A stretch of DNA of 64,000 nucleotides from Myxococcaceae bacterium (GCA_019694595.1 JAIBBQ010000006.1:27843-91842), one strand, 5' to 3'; shown: positions 43,890 to 55,700, numbered from the stretch's first letter. Notes: a model not told the origin generated them from the letters alone. Numbers and translations: made by a program.

Positions 43890-44743
43890 CGCCGGCCCCC
43901 GGCCGCCTTCTTCTTCCGCGGCGCGAGCGCCTTCGCTTCCACCTCGGCCGCCTTGCGGCTCTCCGCCAGCAGCACGTCGAGCTCGGGCACGCCTTCGTCC
44001 CACTCGATGAGCGCGCTCACCTTGCCGAAGCGCTTCACCGCCGCGTCGTAGAGCGCCCACACGTCGTCGCACACGTGGCCTTCGTGGGTGTCGATGAGCA
44101 GGTCGCCTCGGTCCCAGTGGCCGGCGAGGTGGAACTGGCCCACCCGGTCCACCGGAATGCCGTCGAGGTAGTCGCGGGCGTCGAAGCCGTGGTTGCGCGC
44201 GCTCACGTACACGTTGTTCACGTCGAGGAGGATTCCGCAGTCCGCGCGGCGCGCGAGCTCGGCGAGAAAGTCCCACTCGGTCATCGTGGAGAACTTCCAT
44301 TCCAGGTAGCTCGACACGTTCTCGATGAGCAGCTGCCGCCCGAGGAAGTCCTGCACCCGCTTCACGCGGTCCGCCACGTGCGCCAGCGACTCCTCGGTGA
44401 AGGGCACCGGCAACAGGTCGTGCACGTAGCGGCCCTGGGCGCGCCCGAAGCACAGGTGGTCGGACACCATCGCCGGCTCGATGGCGTCGAGCAGCGCCTT
44501 CCACTCGCGAAGGTACTGCTGGTCGAGCGGCGCCGTGGAGCCCACGCACAGGCTCACCCCGTGCAGCACCACCGGTCGATCGCGACGCACCTGCTCGAGC
44601 ACCGCGAGCGGCCGCCCGCCGGTGGCCATGAAGTTCTCGCTGATCGCCTCCACCCAGGCGACGTCCACCTTCGATTCCAGGAACTGCCCGTAGTGCTTGC
44701 CCCGCAAGCCCACGCCCTGCCCGAGCTCCACGCGCTGGAACAC
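43886..44743 (-). CDS. bufB: DUF692 multinuclear iron oxidase (BufB-like)
   Basis: The 285-residue protein starts MFQRVELGQGVGLRGKHY and carries DUF692 features: WVEAISENFMATGG, VLHGVSLCVGS, VSDHLCF, LIENVSSYLEW, LLDVNNVYVSARN, QFHLAGHW, DTHEGHVCDDVW and IEWDEGVPE. Conserved His, Glu and Asp in a TIM-barrel provide the iron site. This family (MbnB/BufB) oxidises cysteines of precursor peptides in RiPP biosynthesis. It follows the Cys-rich bufferin-type precursor by 82 bp. Confidence 0.9.
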   Translation of the reverse strand: MFQRVELGQGVGLRGKHYGQFLESKVDVAWVEAISENFMATGGRPLAVLEQVRRDRPVVLHGVSLCVGSTAPLDQQYLREWKALLDAIEPAMVSDHLCFGRAQGRYVHDLLPVPFTEESLAHVADRVKRVQDFLGRQLLIENVSSYLEWKFSTMTEWDFLAELARRADCGILLDVNNVYVSARNHGFDARDYLDGIPVDRVGQFHLAGHWDRGDLLIDTHEGHVCDDVWALYDAAVKRFGKVSALIEWDEGVPELDVLLAESRKAAEVEAKALAPRKKKAAGGRR

Positions 44744-44768
44744 GTCGCGACCTCCTTCTCAAAGACGA

Positions 44769-44801
44769 CGGGCTGGCCCCGCGGATCGCGAAGCCAGCCC
44801 G
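44769..44801 (-). terminator. stem-loop between precursor and enzyme genes
   Basis: On the minus strand a 9-bp stem (CGGGCTGGC with GCCAGCCCG) and 15-base loop is followed by a TCGTCTTT tract and then the GAAGGAGG ribosome site of bufB. It may be a partial terminator or an mRNA-stabilising element that makes the precursor more abundant than the enzymes. Confidence 0.55.
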
Positions 44802-44825
44802 CATCATGAAGCCAAAGTCAGCGGC

Positions 44826-45164
44826 TTACTTCTTGCCCGAGCAGCCGTTCTTGCCGGAGCAGGAGTTCTTCGCCCCGTCCTTGCCCATCGGCTTGGCGGC
44901 CTCGGCGACCACGGTGCCGCCCTTGGTCTTGCAGTCCGCCTCGCTCAGCGCGGTGATGCCCTTGCCCTTGCACTCGTTCTTGCCTGCACACGAGTTGCCC
45001 GCGCCGGCACAGGCGCCCTTGCCCTTGCACTCGTTGACGCCGGTGCACTTGACCATGCCCGCGGCCGCCTTGGCGTCCTTGGCAGGCGCCTTCGCGTCAC
45101 CCGCGTACGCGCCCATCGCGAACAGCGAAGCCACCGCACCGGCAATCAGCTGACCCTTCTTCAT
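44826..45164 (-). CDS. bufA: bufferin-type Cys-rich precursor peptide (BufA2-like)
   Basis: The 112-residue product has a signal peptide MKKGQLIAGAVASLFAMGAYA-G and a mature part with eight cysteines in short CxGxNxCKGKG-like repeats (KCTGVNECKGKG, SCAGKNECKGKG) ending NSCSGKNGCSGKK. The composition (Lys/Gly/Ala/Cys) matches periplasmic bufferin precursors, in which the neighbouring DUF692 enzyme converts particular Cys residues to copper-chelating heterocycles. The signal peptide means the mature product works in the periplasm, probably as a copper-buffering metallophore (family knowledge; not shown here). Confidence 0.82.
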   Translation of the reverse strand: MKKGQLIAGAVASLFAMGAYAGDAKAPAKDAKAAAGMVKCTGVNECKGKGACAGAGNSCAGKNECKGKGITALSEADCKTKGGTVVAEAAKPMGKDGAKNSCSGKNGCSGKK

Positions 45165-45319
45165 CACAGTTCTCCTCGAGCTTCGGTTGTGCCGGCGCGC
45201 CCCCATGGCGGCTCGGCGGTGCATCGCGAACCCCTCGAACTCCGTCGAAAGGGCCGCGATGGTAACGGCACTACGTCAGGGAGATTCAACTGGTTTCTGG
45301 GTTTCGACCCCGAAACGCA

Positions 45320-46981
45320 TTACCCCCGTCGAATCAGGCGCTTGAGCCTCTGGGCGAACCCCTTCGCCTGGGGCACGCCCAAGCCAACCGCGAGGCCCAG
45401 GTACACCGCTCCGTAGAGCGCGATCTGCGCCGGAGCGAAGAGGTACGGCCTCAGGTCAGGACTGGGGAGCAGCTCGCCCCCCCACTCTTCCAGGCAGCGC
45501 GGCGCGGCCCCGAAGCGCTGGACCGCGAGCACCTTGAGCGTGAGCGCCGCGGCGCCGGCGAGCAGCGAGGCCACCACCACCTTGCCCATCAGCGCGCGGG
45601 AGGCGTGCACGTCGCGCCCCAGCTCGCGGGCGAGGCGCACCCTCAGCGTGAGCGTCTCCAGCATCGCGCACAGCGCCGAGGCGAGCGTGAGCATCGCCGC
45701 GCCCAGGTCCGCCGGCAGGCCCAGCGCCGGGGCCGCCAGCCGCGCGGCGGTGTACCCGAGCACCGCGTTGACCCCCACGCGCACCAGCGCCGCGCGCAGC
45801 GGGGTGCGGGTGTCCTTGAGCGCCCAGAAGGCCGACGCGTACAGCCGGCCCGACGTCTGCGCGAGCAGGCCCACCGAGGCGGCGATGAGCAGGTACCAGA
45901 CCAGCCGCGAGTCGCGCGCGCTGAAGCGCCCCGACTCCAGCAACAGCCCCGACAGCCCGTCGCCCAGGGTGAGGAACGCGAAGGCACTCGGCACCACGAA
46001 GAAGGCGATGCGGTTGAGGCCTTGCTCCAGCCGGGCGATGAGCGCCGCCTTGCGCTCTTCGCCCCCGCCGTGCGCGGCATCGGCCGACATCTCGGGCAGC
46101 TCCGCCGCGCTCACCGCCATGCCGAAGAGCGACACCGGCAACAGCGCGATGGTCTGCGTGCTGGCGATGACCGCCACCGCGCGCTCGGTGATGAGCGACG
46201 CGTAGGCGCCGTCGAGCCAGGCCGACAGCTGCACCACGCCGCGCGAGAGCACCGCCGGCCCGAAGCCCTTCAACACCTCGCGCACGCCGGGGTGCGACGG
46301 CCGCACCGACGGCCGCAGGTGGGCGAGCACCGCGCGCACGCCCGGCCACTGCACCACGAGCTGCGCCACCGCGCCGACGGAGGTCGCCACCGCCGAGTAC
46401 AGCGCGAGCTCGTTCGCTTCCACCCGGCCGCCGAAGGCGAGCAGCGCGGCGATGATGCACAGGTTCCACGCCACGGGCGCCGCGTAGGAGAGGAAGAACT
46501 TCCGGTGGCTGTTCAAGATGCCCAGGCACCAGGCCGACATCACCAGAAGCCCCGTGCCGGGGAACAGCACCCGGGTGTACGTCACCGTCATCGCCCGGGT
46601 GTCGCCGGTGAAGCCGGGGGCGAGCAGGTCCACCAGGAGCGGCGCCCCCAGCACCCCCGCGGCGGTGATGAGCCCGAGCACGAAGGCGAGCAGGCCGAAG
46701 ACGCCGCCCGCCACCTCTTCCGCTTCCTGGTGGCGGCCCTGGGCGCGCAGCCGCGCGTACACCGGAATGAACGACGCCGAGAGCACCCCTTCGCCGAGCA
46801 GGTTCTGCGGGAAATTGGGAATGCGCAGCGCCGCCGCCAGCGCCGCCGCCGCGGGCGAGCTGGTGCCCAGCCAGTGGGCGTAGAGCCGCTGCCGCACCAG
46901 GCCCATCACCCGCGACAGCAGGATGCCCGCCGCCACCAGCGTGGCGTTGCGACCGCTCGACTGTGGCTTCTCGTCCGCCAT
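45320..46981 (-). CDS. murJ: lipid II flippase MurJ
   Basis: The product (553 residues from the ATG at 46981; in-frame alternatives at 46993 and 47032) is a polytopic membrane protein with about 14 TM segments. It has the MurJ/MviN signature GILLSRVMGLVRQRLYAHWLG near the N-terminus, FPQNLLGEGVLSASFIPVYARL and ALKDTRTPLRAAL. It flips lipid II across the inner membrane for peptidoglycan assembly. Length is normal. It is divergent from the sigma-54 regulator (about 92 bp). Confidence 0.93.
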   Translation of the reverse strand: MADEKPQSSGRNATLVAAGILLSRVMGLVRQRLYAHWLGTSSPAAAALAAALRIPNFPQNLLGEGVLSASFIPVYARLRAQGRHQEAEEVAGGVFGLLAFVLGLITAAGVLGAPLLVDLLAPGFTGDTRAMTVTYTRVLFPGTGLLVMSAWCLGILNSHRKFFLSYAAPVAWNLCIIAALLAFGGRVEANELALYSAVATSVGAVAQLVVQWPGVRAVLAHLRPSVRPSHPGVREVLKGFGPAVLSRGVVQLSAWLDGAYASLITERAVAVIASTQTIALLPVSLFGMAVSAAELPEMSADAAHGGGEERKAALIARLEQGLNRIAFFVVPSAFAFLTLGDGLSGLLLESGRFSARDSRLVWYLLIAASVGLLAQTSGRLYASAFWALKDTRTPLRAALVRVGVNAVLGYTAARLAAPALGLPADLGAAMLTLASALCAMLETLTLRVRLARELGRDVHASRALMGKVVVASLLAGAAALTLKVLAVQRFGAAPRCLEEWGGELLPSPDLRPYLFAPAQIALYGAVYLGLAVGLGVPQAKGFAQRLKRLIRRG

Positions 46982-47073
46982 CGGGGGGGCCATGAGACGG
47001 GCCAACCGCCGCGCTTGCAAACAAAACGCCACGGGCCTTGACCCGCGCGGGCTTTGCAGCGAATCAACCCGGC

Positions 47074-48465
<1,392 letters not shown>

Positions 48466-48562
48466 CCTCGAGGCGCTACAGGCGTGTGGCAGAAAACTTG
48501 GCGCGCGCTCCCCCGGGAATAGGGTGCCCTGGCCACACCTCTTTCCACTTCAGGAGCGCCTG

Positions 48563-49690
48563 ATGCCCCCCGAACTGCCCACCCTCGGTGCGCCCCCCAA
48601 GAAGAGCCCGGTCGCCGGGCTCGCGGTCGCCGCCCTCTTCGCTGGCGCCATCGGCGGCGGCATCTACTGGTGGAACCACCGCGGCACGCCCGCGGAGACC
48701 CCGGCCCCCGCCGTCGCCCAGGACACCGCGGCCCCCGGCGCTCCGGCCGACGCCGCCCCGGTCGCCGCCGCCGACCCGACGGCCCCCGCCGCCGCGCCGA
48801 CCGCGCCTGCGCCTTCCGCTGGCGCCGCCCCGGTGGCCGCCGCCCCTGCCGTCGCCGCCGCGCCGGCGCCCGATGGCATCAAGGTGCTGTCCACCACCAT
48901 CCAGGGGCCGCTCGAGAAGGCCATCACCGACCAGGTCGGGCAGAAGACCGGCACCGCGCTCACCCAGGTGGTGAACCGCACCCTCGTCTGGTGGCTCCAG
49001 GTGCCGCAGGACCTGCTCAAGGGCGACACCCTGCAGGCGCTCTACGAGGAACGCCCCAACCAGGAGCCCCTGGTCCACGCGGTGCGCTTCACCTCGCGCA
49101 AGCTGGGCAAGACCTTCGAGGCCTACCGCTTCCAGCCCAAGACGGCGCAGTTCCCCCGCTACTACGCGCCCACCGGCGAGGCCCTGGAGCTCACCCTCGT
49201 CGACGGCCCGCTCGACTCCTGGGAGCAGATCACCTCGCTGCTCAAGGACGGGCGCCGCCACAAGGGCGTCGACTTCAAGACCCCCATCGGCACCCCGGTG
49301 AAGGCCACCTTCGACGGCACCATCGGCCGCAAGACGTGGAACTTCCGCGGCAACGGCAACTCGCTCGAGGTGCTGGAGTCGGGCGGCCAGGGCCGCACCG
49401 CGATGTACCTGCACCTGTCGGAGATCCCCGCCGGCATCACCCCGGGCAAGAAGGTGAAGAAGGGCGAAGTCATCGCCAAGTCCGGCAACACCGGCCACAG
49501 CTTCGCGCCCCACCTCCATTACCAGCTGATGCGCGGCGACAAGGTCATCGACCCGTTCGAGAGCCACGCCACCACCCGCGAGTCGGTGCCCAAGACCGAC
49601 CAGGCCGGCCTGGAGAAGGAGGTCGCGCGCCTGCGCACCCTGCTGGGCGACGTCTCGCGGCCTGGCGGCGCGGCCTTCGGCGCGCGGTGA
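48563..49690 (+). CDS. M23 family metallopeptidase (LytM-type)
   Basis: The 375-residue product (ATG 48563; AGGAG seven bases upstream) has one N-terminal TM helix (about residues 17-36), a long Ala/Pro-rich linker, and a C-terminal M23 core. Zinc ligands are visible in RHKGVDFKTP (H and D) and HLHYQL. The family cuts glycine- or D-amino-acid-containing cross-bridges in peptidoglycan or acts as a pseudo-enzyme activating amidases. Located in the periplasm, tethered to the inner membrane. It follows the sigma-54 regulator by 97 bp. Confidence 0.88.
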   Translation: MPPELPTLGAPPKKSPVAGLAVAALFAGAIGGGIYWWNHRGTPAETPAPAVAQDTAAPGAPADAAPVAAADPTAPAAAPTAPAPSAGAAPVAAAPAVAAAPAPDGIKVLSTTIQGPLEKAITDQVGQKTGTALTQVVNRTLVWWLQVPQDLLKGDTLQALYEERPNQEPLVHAVRFTSRKLGKTFEAYRFQPKTAQFPRYYAPTGEALELTLVDGPLDSWEQITSLLKDGRRHKGVDFKTPIGTPVKATFDGTIGRKTWNFRGNGNSLEVLESGGQGRTAMYLHLSEIPAGITPGKKVKKGEVIAKSGNTGHSFAPHLHYQLMRGDKVIDPFESHATTRESVPKTDQAGLEKEVARLRTLLGDVSRPGGAAFGAR

Positions 49691-49743
49691 AGCGCCGGCG
49701 GTTTCTTGACCCCCTGGGGGGCCCCCGTTACGGTCCTCGCGCG

Positions 49744-51021
49744 ATGTCGCGCGCCGCGCGCTGGGCAATCCTCTCCTCGTTGTCGTTCGCGGTGGCCGCT
49801 TGGCCCGCGGAGATCACCCGCGTCGCGTCATCGTTCGAAGACAACAAGCCGTTCGGCATGTTCTTCGACATCGCCTTCGACCGCGTCCAGGAAAAGGGGC
49901 GCATCGACCGCGAGTGGCACGACGACCTCGCCGGCGGCCTGCGCGACGTGTCCGAGCTGCGCTACCAGCTCGTCGACACCCGCCTCAAGTTCGACGCCCA
50001 CATCGGCCTGTACCAGAACCTCGAGCTGCACATCGGCGTGCCCATCGTCTTCCAGCAGGACCGCAGCTGGACCTTCTCCAAGGGCACCGACGAGTCCAAC
50101 ACCACGCTGTACCGCAACTGCCAGAGCCCTTCCGGCGGCGGCTGCGCGTCGCCCGGCCAGGGCACGGGCCACCTGTTCGAGGTGGGCGACTCGTCGGCGA
50201 GCTTCCGGTCTGGCCTCGGCAACCTCACCTTCGGCCTGGCGTGGGCGCCCTTCGTGCAGGCCAAGGACGACACCAAGCCGACCTGGGTGGTGGCCTTCGA
50301 CTACACCGCGCCCACCGCCGCGCAGCTGAACCCGTCGGTGCCCACCACCGGCGCCAGCCGAGGCGCCATCGGCGACCGCGTCCACCGCTACCAGTTCAGC
50401 ACCTCGATCTCGAAGCGCATCAAGATCGCCGAGCCCTACTTCCAGCTCCACTACACCCTGCCCTACGTGGGCCCCGGCGCGTACTCCAACTGCGACGACG
50501 CTTCCGCCACCCGGCTCAGCCACCCCGAGAACTGCGGCCAGGGGCCGTGGGTGCGCGCGGAGACCGGCATTCACCCGCAGCACGTGGGCGGCTTCGTCTT
50601 CGGCTCGGAGATCACCGCCTTCGAGAAGCTCGCCGCCCACCAGAAGGTGGCCTTCGACCTCCGCGGCTGGGTGACCTACACTTCGCAGGGCCGGGTGGAG
50701 AACGAGCTGTCGGACATGCTCGGCAAGCTGCTGCAGACCGGCGACTTCATGGAGCTGGGCGGGCAGATCGGCTTCACCGGCCAGGCCGCGGAGTTCATCG
50801 CGCTCAAGGCCTTCGCCTCGCTGGGCTACCGCACCGAGCACTCCCTCACCGGCGAGCTCGTCGGGCAGGACCTCGACGGCACCGGCGTGGTGGACCTCAC
50901 CAAGAACCCGCTCGAGGTGAACCCGAACTTCGACTTCCGGGTGGACCGGCCGGGCGCGCGCTTCCGCATCGCCGAGCAGTACGTGTTCCGCTTCCAGGTC
51001 GCGGCGACCTTCAGCTTCTAG
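49744..51021 (+). CDS. outer-membrane beta-barrel protein, uncharacterised
   Basis: The 425-residue product has a signal peptide (ATG 49744; cleavage near AWPAE). It shows alternating hydrophobic/polar beta strands, an early RYQLVDTRLKFDAHIGLYQNLELHIGVP-type set (broken here to motif form LYQNLELHIG), and a final FRFQVAATFSF, a C-terminal barrel signature ending in Phe. A loop contains three Cys (NCQSPSGGGC, ENCGQG). I do not recognise a transporter family. It lies 54 bp after the M23 gene. Confidence 0.7.
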   Translation: MSRAARWAILSSLSFAVAAWPAEITRVASSFEDNKPFGMFFDIAFDRVQEKGRIDREWHDDLAGGLRDVSELRYQLVDTRLKFDAHIGLYQNLELHIGVPIVFQQDRSWTFSKGTDESNTTLYRNCQSPSGGGCASPGQGTGHLFEVGDSSASFRSGLGNLTFGLAWAPFVQAKDDTKPTWVVAFDYTAPTAAQLNPSVPTTGASRGAIGDRVHRYQFSTSISKRIKIAEPYFQLHYTLPYVGPGAYSNCDDASATRLSHPENCGQGPWVRAETGIHPQHVGGFVFGSEITAFEKLAAHQKVAFDLRGWVTYTSQGRVENELSDMLGKLLQTGDFMELGGQIGFTGQAAEFIALKAFASLGYRTEHSLTGELVGQDLDGTGVVDLTKNPLEVNPNFDFRVDRPGARFRIAEQYVFRFQVAATFSF

Positions 51022-51028
51022 CCGGCGC

Positions 51029-51784
51029 TCACCGCCTGGCCTTCGCCTCGGCCGCCTCCACCAGCGCCGCCAGCAGCGTCACCACCTGCCGCTGGGAGCG
51101 CACCCGGTAGCGCGCCGCGCTCCGCCCGCCGCGGCCCACCTTCACCCCGGTGAGCCAGCCCTGCTTCCCCAGGCGGAACACGTCCTCGTCGCCCACGTCG
51201 TCCCCGACGTAGAGCGCCGTCGTCGCCTTGGTCCGCCACCGCAGCCGCGACACCGCGTCGCCCTTGTGCGGCGCGCGCGCCGACACCACGTTCACCACCT
51301 GCCGGCCGCCGAAGATCGCCGCGCCTTCCAGCTGCGCCGCCGCCCGCTCCACCGCCCGCCGCGCCCGCGCCGGGTGCCGCGCCGTCGAGAGGAGAATCGA
51401 CAGCGAGTACCGCTTGTCTTCCAGCCGCACGCCGGGCTGCGAGCGCACCACCGGTAGCAACGTCGCCTTCCAGCCCGCTACCTGCCGCATCAGCCGCCAG
51501 CGCACCTGGCCGTCGTCACAGCCGTGGTTCCCCACCACCGCGTCGAGCTCCAGACCCGACAGCCGCCGCTTGAGGTCGATGAAGGCGCGGCCCGAGATGA
51601 CCACGCAGTGCACGTGGCGGGCGAGCCGGGCCAGGAGCCGCTTCGCGCGCTCCGGCAGCTTGGGGTCGTTCCCCCGCCGGGGCTGCGGCGCCAGGGTGCC
51701 GTCGTAGTCGAGCGCCACGAGCAACCGGCGGCGGAGCAGCCGCCTGCTGAGCTTCTGCATCGCACTGTGCGAGAGCGGCCTCAC
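51029..51784 (-). CDS. otsB: trehalose-phosphatase
   Basis: The 251-residue protein has the HAD-superfamily motifs of trehalose-6-phosphate phosphatase: DYDGTLAP (nucleophile Asp), VVISGRAF, GNHGCDD and the acidic GDDVGDEDVF. The cap region is of the OtsB size. It removes phosphate from trehalose-6-phosphate in the cytosol. No trehalose-phosphate synthase gene was seen in the window. It is 27 bp after the PfkB kinase on the same strand. Confidence 0.92.
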   Translation of the reverse strand: MRPLSHSAMQKLSRRLLRRRLLVALDYDGTLAPQPRRGNDPKLPERAKRLLARLARHVHCVVISGRAFIDLKRRLSGLELDAVVGNHGCDDGQVRWRLMRQVAGWKATLLPVVRSQPGVRLEDKRYSLSILLSTARHPARARRAVERAAAQLEGAAIFGGRQVVNVVSARAPHKGDAVSRLRWRTKATTALYVGDDVGDEDVFRLGKQGWLTGVKVGRGGRSAARYRVRSQRQVVTLLAALVEAAEAKARR

Positions 51785-51811
51785 GCGGGAGACCGAACTC
51801 TACTCCGTTCG

Positions 51812-52777
51812 TCAGCCGGTGAGCTCTGCCGCGCGCGGCAGGCCCGCCACCGCGCCCAGCTTGGTCACCACCCGCGCGCCGACGCGGCACGCGAAGCGCG
51901 CCATCGGCTCCAGCCGCCCCGGCTCGAGCGACTGCAGCCCCGCGCGGTCCTTCACCGCGCGCGTCAGCTCGGTGAGCAGCCCCGCCATGAACCCGTCGCC
52001 CGCGCCGGTGGTGTCCACCACCTCGACCTGCGGCGCCGGCGCCGACACCGTTCGCCCCTGGAAGCGCAGCACCGCGCCCCTGGGGCCCAGCGTCACCACC
52101 GGCAGCGCCACCCCGCGCGAGGCGAGGAGCTCGAGCGCCTTCTCGGGCGCTTTCTCGCCAGTGACGAACTCGATCTCCTCGTCGGACAGCTTCACCACCG
52201 AGGCCAGCGGCAAGAGCTCGTCGAGCAGTCCGCGCAGCTCCTGCGGCGACTTCCACAGGTGCAGCCGCAGGTTGGGGTCGCAGGAGACGAGCTGCCCGCG
52301 CGCCTTCGCCTCGCGCGCGGCGCTCAAGGAAGCGTCGCGGGCGCTGGGGCGCAGGAGCGAGTTGGTGCCCAGGTGCAGCACCGTCGCGCTGGCAAAGAAC
52401 GCCTGGTCCACGTCGCGCCCATCGAGCAGCAGCTCGGCCGCGGTGTCCCGGTAGAAGAGGAAGCTGCGCTCCCCCGTCGCGGTGAGCGAGACGAAGCCCA
52501 GGCCCGTCTTCCCGTCCTTCGAGTGCCGAAGATGCGAGACGTCGACGCCTTCGCGGGTCAGCTCTTCCGACAGGAACCAGCCGAGCTCGTCGTCGCCGGT
52601 GACGCCCGCCAGCGCGCTCTTGCCGCCCAGCCGCGACACGCCCACCGCCACGTTCGCCGGCGCGCCGCCCAGGCAGCGCACCCAGGTGTCCACCTCGCGC
52701 ACCCGCTTGCCGCGGCCGGACGCGGGCATGAAGTCCACCAGCGACTCCCCCAGACACACCACGTCGAGCGCGCTCAC
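51812..52777 (-). CDS. PfkB family sugar kinase
   Basis: The 321-residue product starts GTG (52777), which overlaps the upstream gene's TGA (GTGA). It has the ribokinase layout: VVCLGESLVDF, CLGGAPANVAVG, the lid segment GFVSLTATGERSF and DTTGAGDGF (catalytic Asp). Likely a fructokinase or similar sugar kinase with ATP; the sugar cannot be fixed. Neighbouring otsB suggests a carbohydrate-related setting, whereas the overlap with the alpha-2-macroglobulin gene looks coincidental or operonic. Confidence 0.92.
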   Translation of the reverse strand: MSALDVVCLGESLVDFMPASGRGKRVREVDTWVRCLGGAPANVAVGVSRLGGKSALAGVTGDDELGWFLSEELTREGVDVSHLRHSKDGKTGLGFVSLTATGERSFLFYRDTAAELLLDGRDVDQAFFASATVLHLGTNSLLRPSARDASLSAAREAKARGQLVSCDPNLRLHLWKSPQELRGLLDELLPLASVVKLSDEEIEFVTGEKAPEKALELLASRGVALPVVTLGPRGAVLRFQGRTVSAPAPQVEVVDTTGAGDGFMAGLLTELTRAVKDRAGLQSLEPGRLEPMARFACRVGARVVTKLGAVAGLPRAAELTG

Positions 52778-55700
52778 TGCGCCGCCACCCCGCGCTCCGC
52801 CACGTCCGTGACCTCGAAGCGCATCTCGTCGGCGGTGGCCTGGAGCTCCGGCGCGTACATCGCCTCGAAGCGGGCGGGCAGCGCCGCGAACTTGCCTGGC
52901 ACCTCGGCGCGCAGCTCGTAGCTGAGCTTGGTGGTCCCCACGTTGAGACTGGTGAGGAACATCGCCACCCGGTCGGTGCGCAGCTCGGCGTGAGCGCACT
53001 GGTAGCTGCAGACCTCGGGGCCTGACTTGAGCAGCACCGCCTCGAAGCCCGCGGGCTTGAGGTCCTCCACCATCACGAACTCCACCGCCTTGTTCGCCGT
53101 CACCTCGAGGTCCACCCGCACCCGCATGCCCGACTCCACCGGCATGCCGTACTCGGTGGGCGCCTGCCCCTTCTCCAGCGACGGCTTGCCGAGCAGCACG
53201 TAGCTGCGCTTCACCTTCACGTCGCCGCCCACGCCCTTGATGAAGTCGTTCTGGTTGTACACGTCCCAGGTGGCGGCGAAGTAGCCGGTGGCACCGCCGT
53301 CGCGGCGCACCTCCACGTGGTTCGCCCCCGGCTTGAAGGCCGCGTCCGCGAGCACCAACGGCTCCACCAGGTCCAGGCCTCCCTTGGCGAAGGACAGTCG
53401 CTTCACTTCCTTGCCGTTCACCAGCACCACGAAGGTGCCGCTGCGCGCGGACGCCTTCTCCACCCGCGCCAGCTCGGCGAGCGCGTAGATGGCGAAGGCC
53501 GTGTCGCGCGTGGAGCGCCACTTGCCGCCGTTGCGCCGCAGCACCAGGAAGTCGGTGAGCGGCTTCACGTTGGGGGAATTCACGTCGTACTTCACCATCG
53601 CCAGCAGCACCCACGCCGTGGCCTCGATGGCCTGCGAGGTGCTCCAGGGATCATTCGCCGCCCCCACCGACGCGTCGGAGCGCTCCTTGGCCGCCCGCAC
53701 CACGTCGTCCAGGTTCTCCACCGCGATGCGGGCCCGCGGGTCCTTCGCCGCCAGCAGCGAGAGCGCCACCAGCGCCCGGCCCCGCGGCGACAGGCGGGTG
53801 CGCACCTCGAAGTCGGCGTCGAGCGCGGCCTTGGGAGCCCCGCCGGTGGCCGCCAGCGCGTAGGTCATGAAGGCGTGCGTCTCGGGGTCGTTCAGCGCCC
53901 CGCCCAGCGCCCCGGTGAGGAAGCTGCGGCCGCGCTCCAGCATCCCGGGCGGCACCTGCAGCCCGGCCGCCTGACCCAGCGACAGCCCGTACACCACGTA
54001 CGCGCTCATCCACCGGTTGGTGCTGTCCGTCTGCCACCAGCCCCAGCCCCCGTCGCCGTGCTGGAAGTCCACCAGCCGCTTGAGACCCGCCTGCGTCATG
54101 TCGCCGAGGTTGGGCGGCACCCGGCTCGCCGGGAGCCCGAGGTCCTTCACCGCCGCCGCCGCGATGGTCGCCGGCACGAAGCGCGAGAGCGTCTGCTCGA
54201 CGCAGCCGTACGGGTACTGCGCCAGGTACGGCAGTCCGTCGAACATCACCGCCAGGAGCGACGGCGACAGCTGCAGCTCGAGCCGCGTCTGGCCCGCCTT
54301 GCGCTTCTCCGGCAGCTCGACGTCGAACCCGAACTTCTCGCTCAGCCGCCCGGCGAAGAAGGCCCGCTGGGCGCTTCCGTGCACCACCGCCGGCAAGGTG
54401 AGTTCCATCGCGTCTGCCTTGCCGCCGCCCCGGGCGATCGCCTTGGCCTTCACTTCGCCCGGCTCCACCACCTGGAAGCGCACGTCGACCCGCGCGTCCT
54501 TGCCCGGCTCCACGCTCAGCTTCACCGTGCTCGACGACAGCGGCTTGAGCCCGCTCGCCGAGAGCGCCACCTCGACCTGCGCCGTCGTCGCCAGGCGGCT
54601 GGTGACGATCGCCGACAGCGTCACCTCGTCGCGCTCGGTGAAGAAGCGCGGCGCCTGCAGCCGCACCATGAGCGGCTTCTCGGTGCGCACCGTGCCGCGG
54701 CCCACGCCCAGCTGCGGCCCCTGGGAGACCACGTACGCGGTGGTGCGCCAGGTGGTGAGCGAGTCGGTGAGGCGCAGCTTGGCGCGCACCGGCGCCTGCT
54801 GCCGACCCGAGAGCGCCGCCTGGAAGCCCGCGGAGGTGGCGAAGTTCTTCCGCACCTTGACCGGCTCCTGCCCCGAGGGCGGCTGCGCCTGGCCGTCCTC
54901 GCGGTCGAGCGAGTCGTCGGCCTTGGCCCGCTTGGCGTCCTTCGCCGGGCCTGCGTTCATGCCTCGACCCGCCCCGCTCGCCGCCGGCGCGGCCATCGGC
55001 GGCGCGGGGGGAGCGCGGTCGGCCACCGCCTCCTCTTTCGACGCCTCCGCCACCGGCGGCCTGGCCGTCGCCGCCGTCGTCTTCTGCGTCACCTGCGCAG
55101 GCGGTAGCGGGCGACGGTACGTGCGCCAGTTGAAGCTGCTTGCGGTCTGCACCAGCTGCTGCCGCGCGCGGCGACCGAAGAAACTCAGGAAGTCCTTCGG
55201 CTCCGGGGCCAGCGCGTAGAGCGCCTCGTCCACCGTGGTCACCGCGACCTCCAGCTCGCCGGCCTTGGGCCCGCCCACCGCGACGTCCACCTCCAGGCTC
55301 ACGCCCGGCTCGACCACCGGCTGCGCAGGCTTCACCGCCACCTCGAGCTCGTGGTCCTCGCCGCGCACGCGGATCGCCTGCTGCTGCTGCCAGAGCGACG
55401 CGTTCTCCACCCGGGTGACGTGCAGGAACGCATTGGGCGCCATCGCCGCGCTCAACGGCAGCTCCACGTACCGCGCGCGCCCCTGCAGCGGCACCGAGCG
55501 CGCCACCAGCACCCGGTCGGTCTCCAGCGTCACCAGCGCGTGGCCGCCCTCGCCCGCGGCCACCACCAGCACCCGCAGCATGTCTCCCGCCTTGAGCGGC
55601 GCCGAGTCGGTGAAGAGGAAGAACCCGGGCTGCGGCGGAATGAAGGGCCTGGTGTCCGACGTCAGCCACACGTCGAAGCTGTCCAGCGGGGGCGAGCCTT

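Noticed and set aside
45165..45319. ECF-type promoter upstream of the bufferin precursor
   Set aside because: GGAAC/CGTC-like elements were not found in a convincing orientation and spacing.
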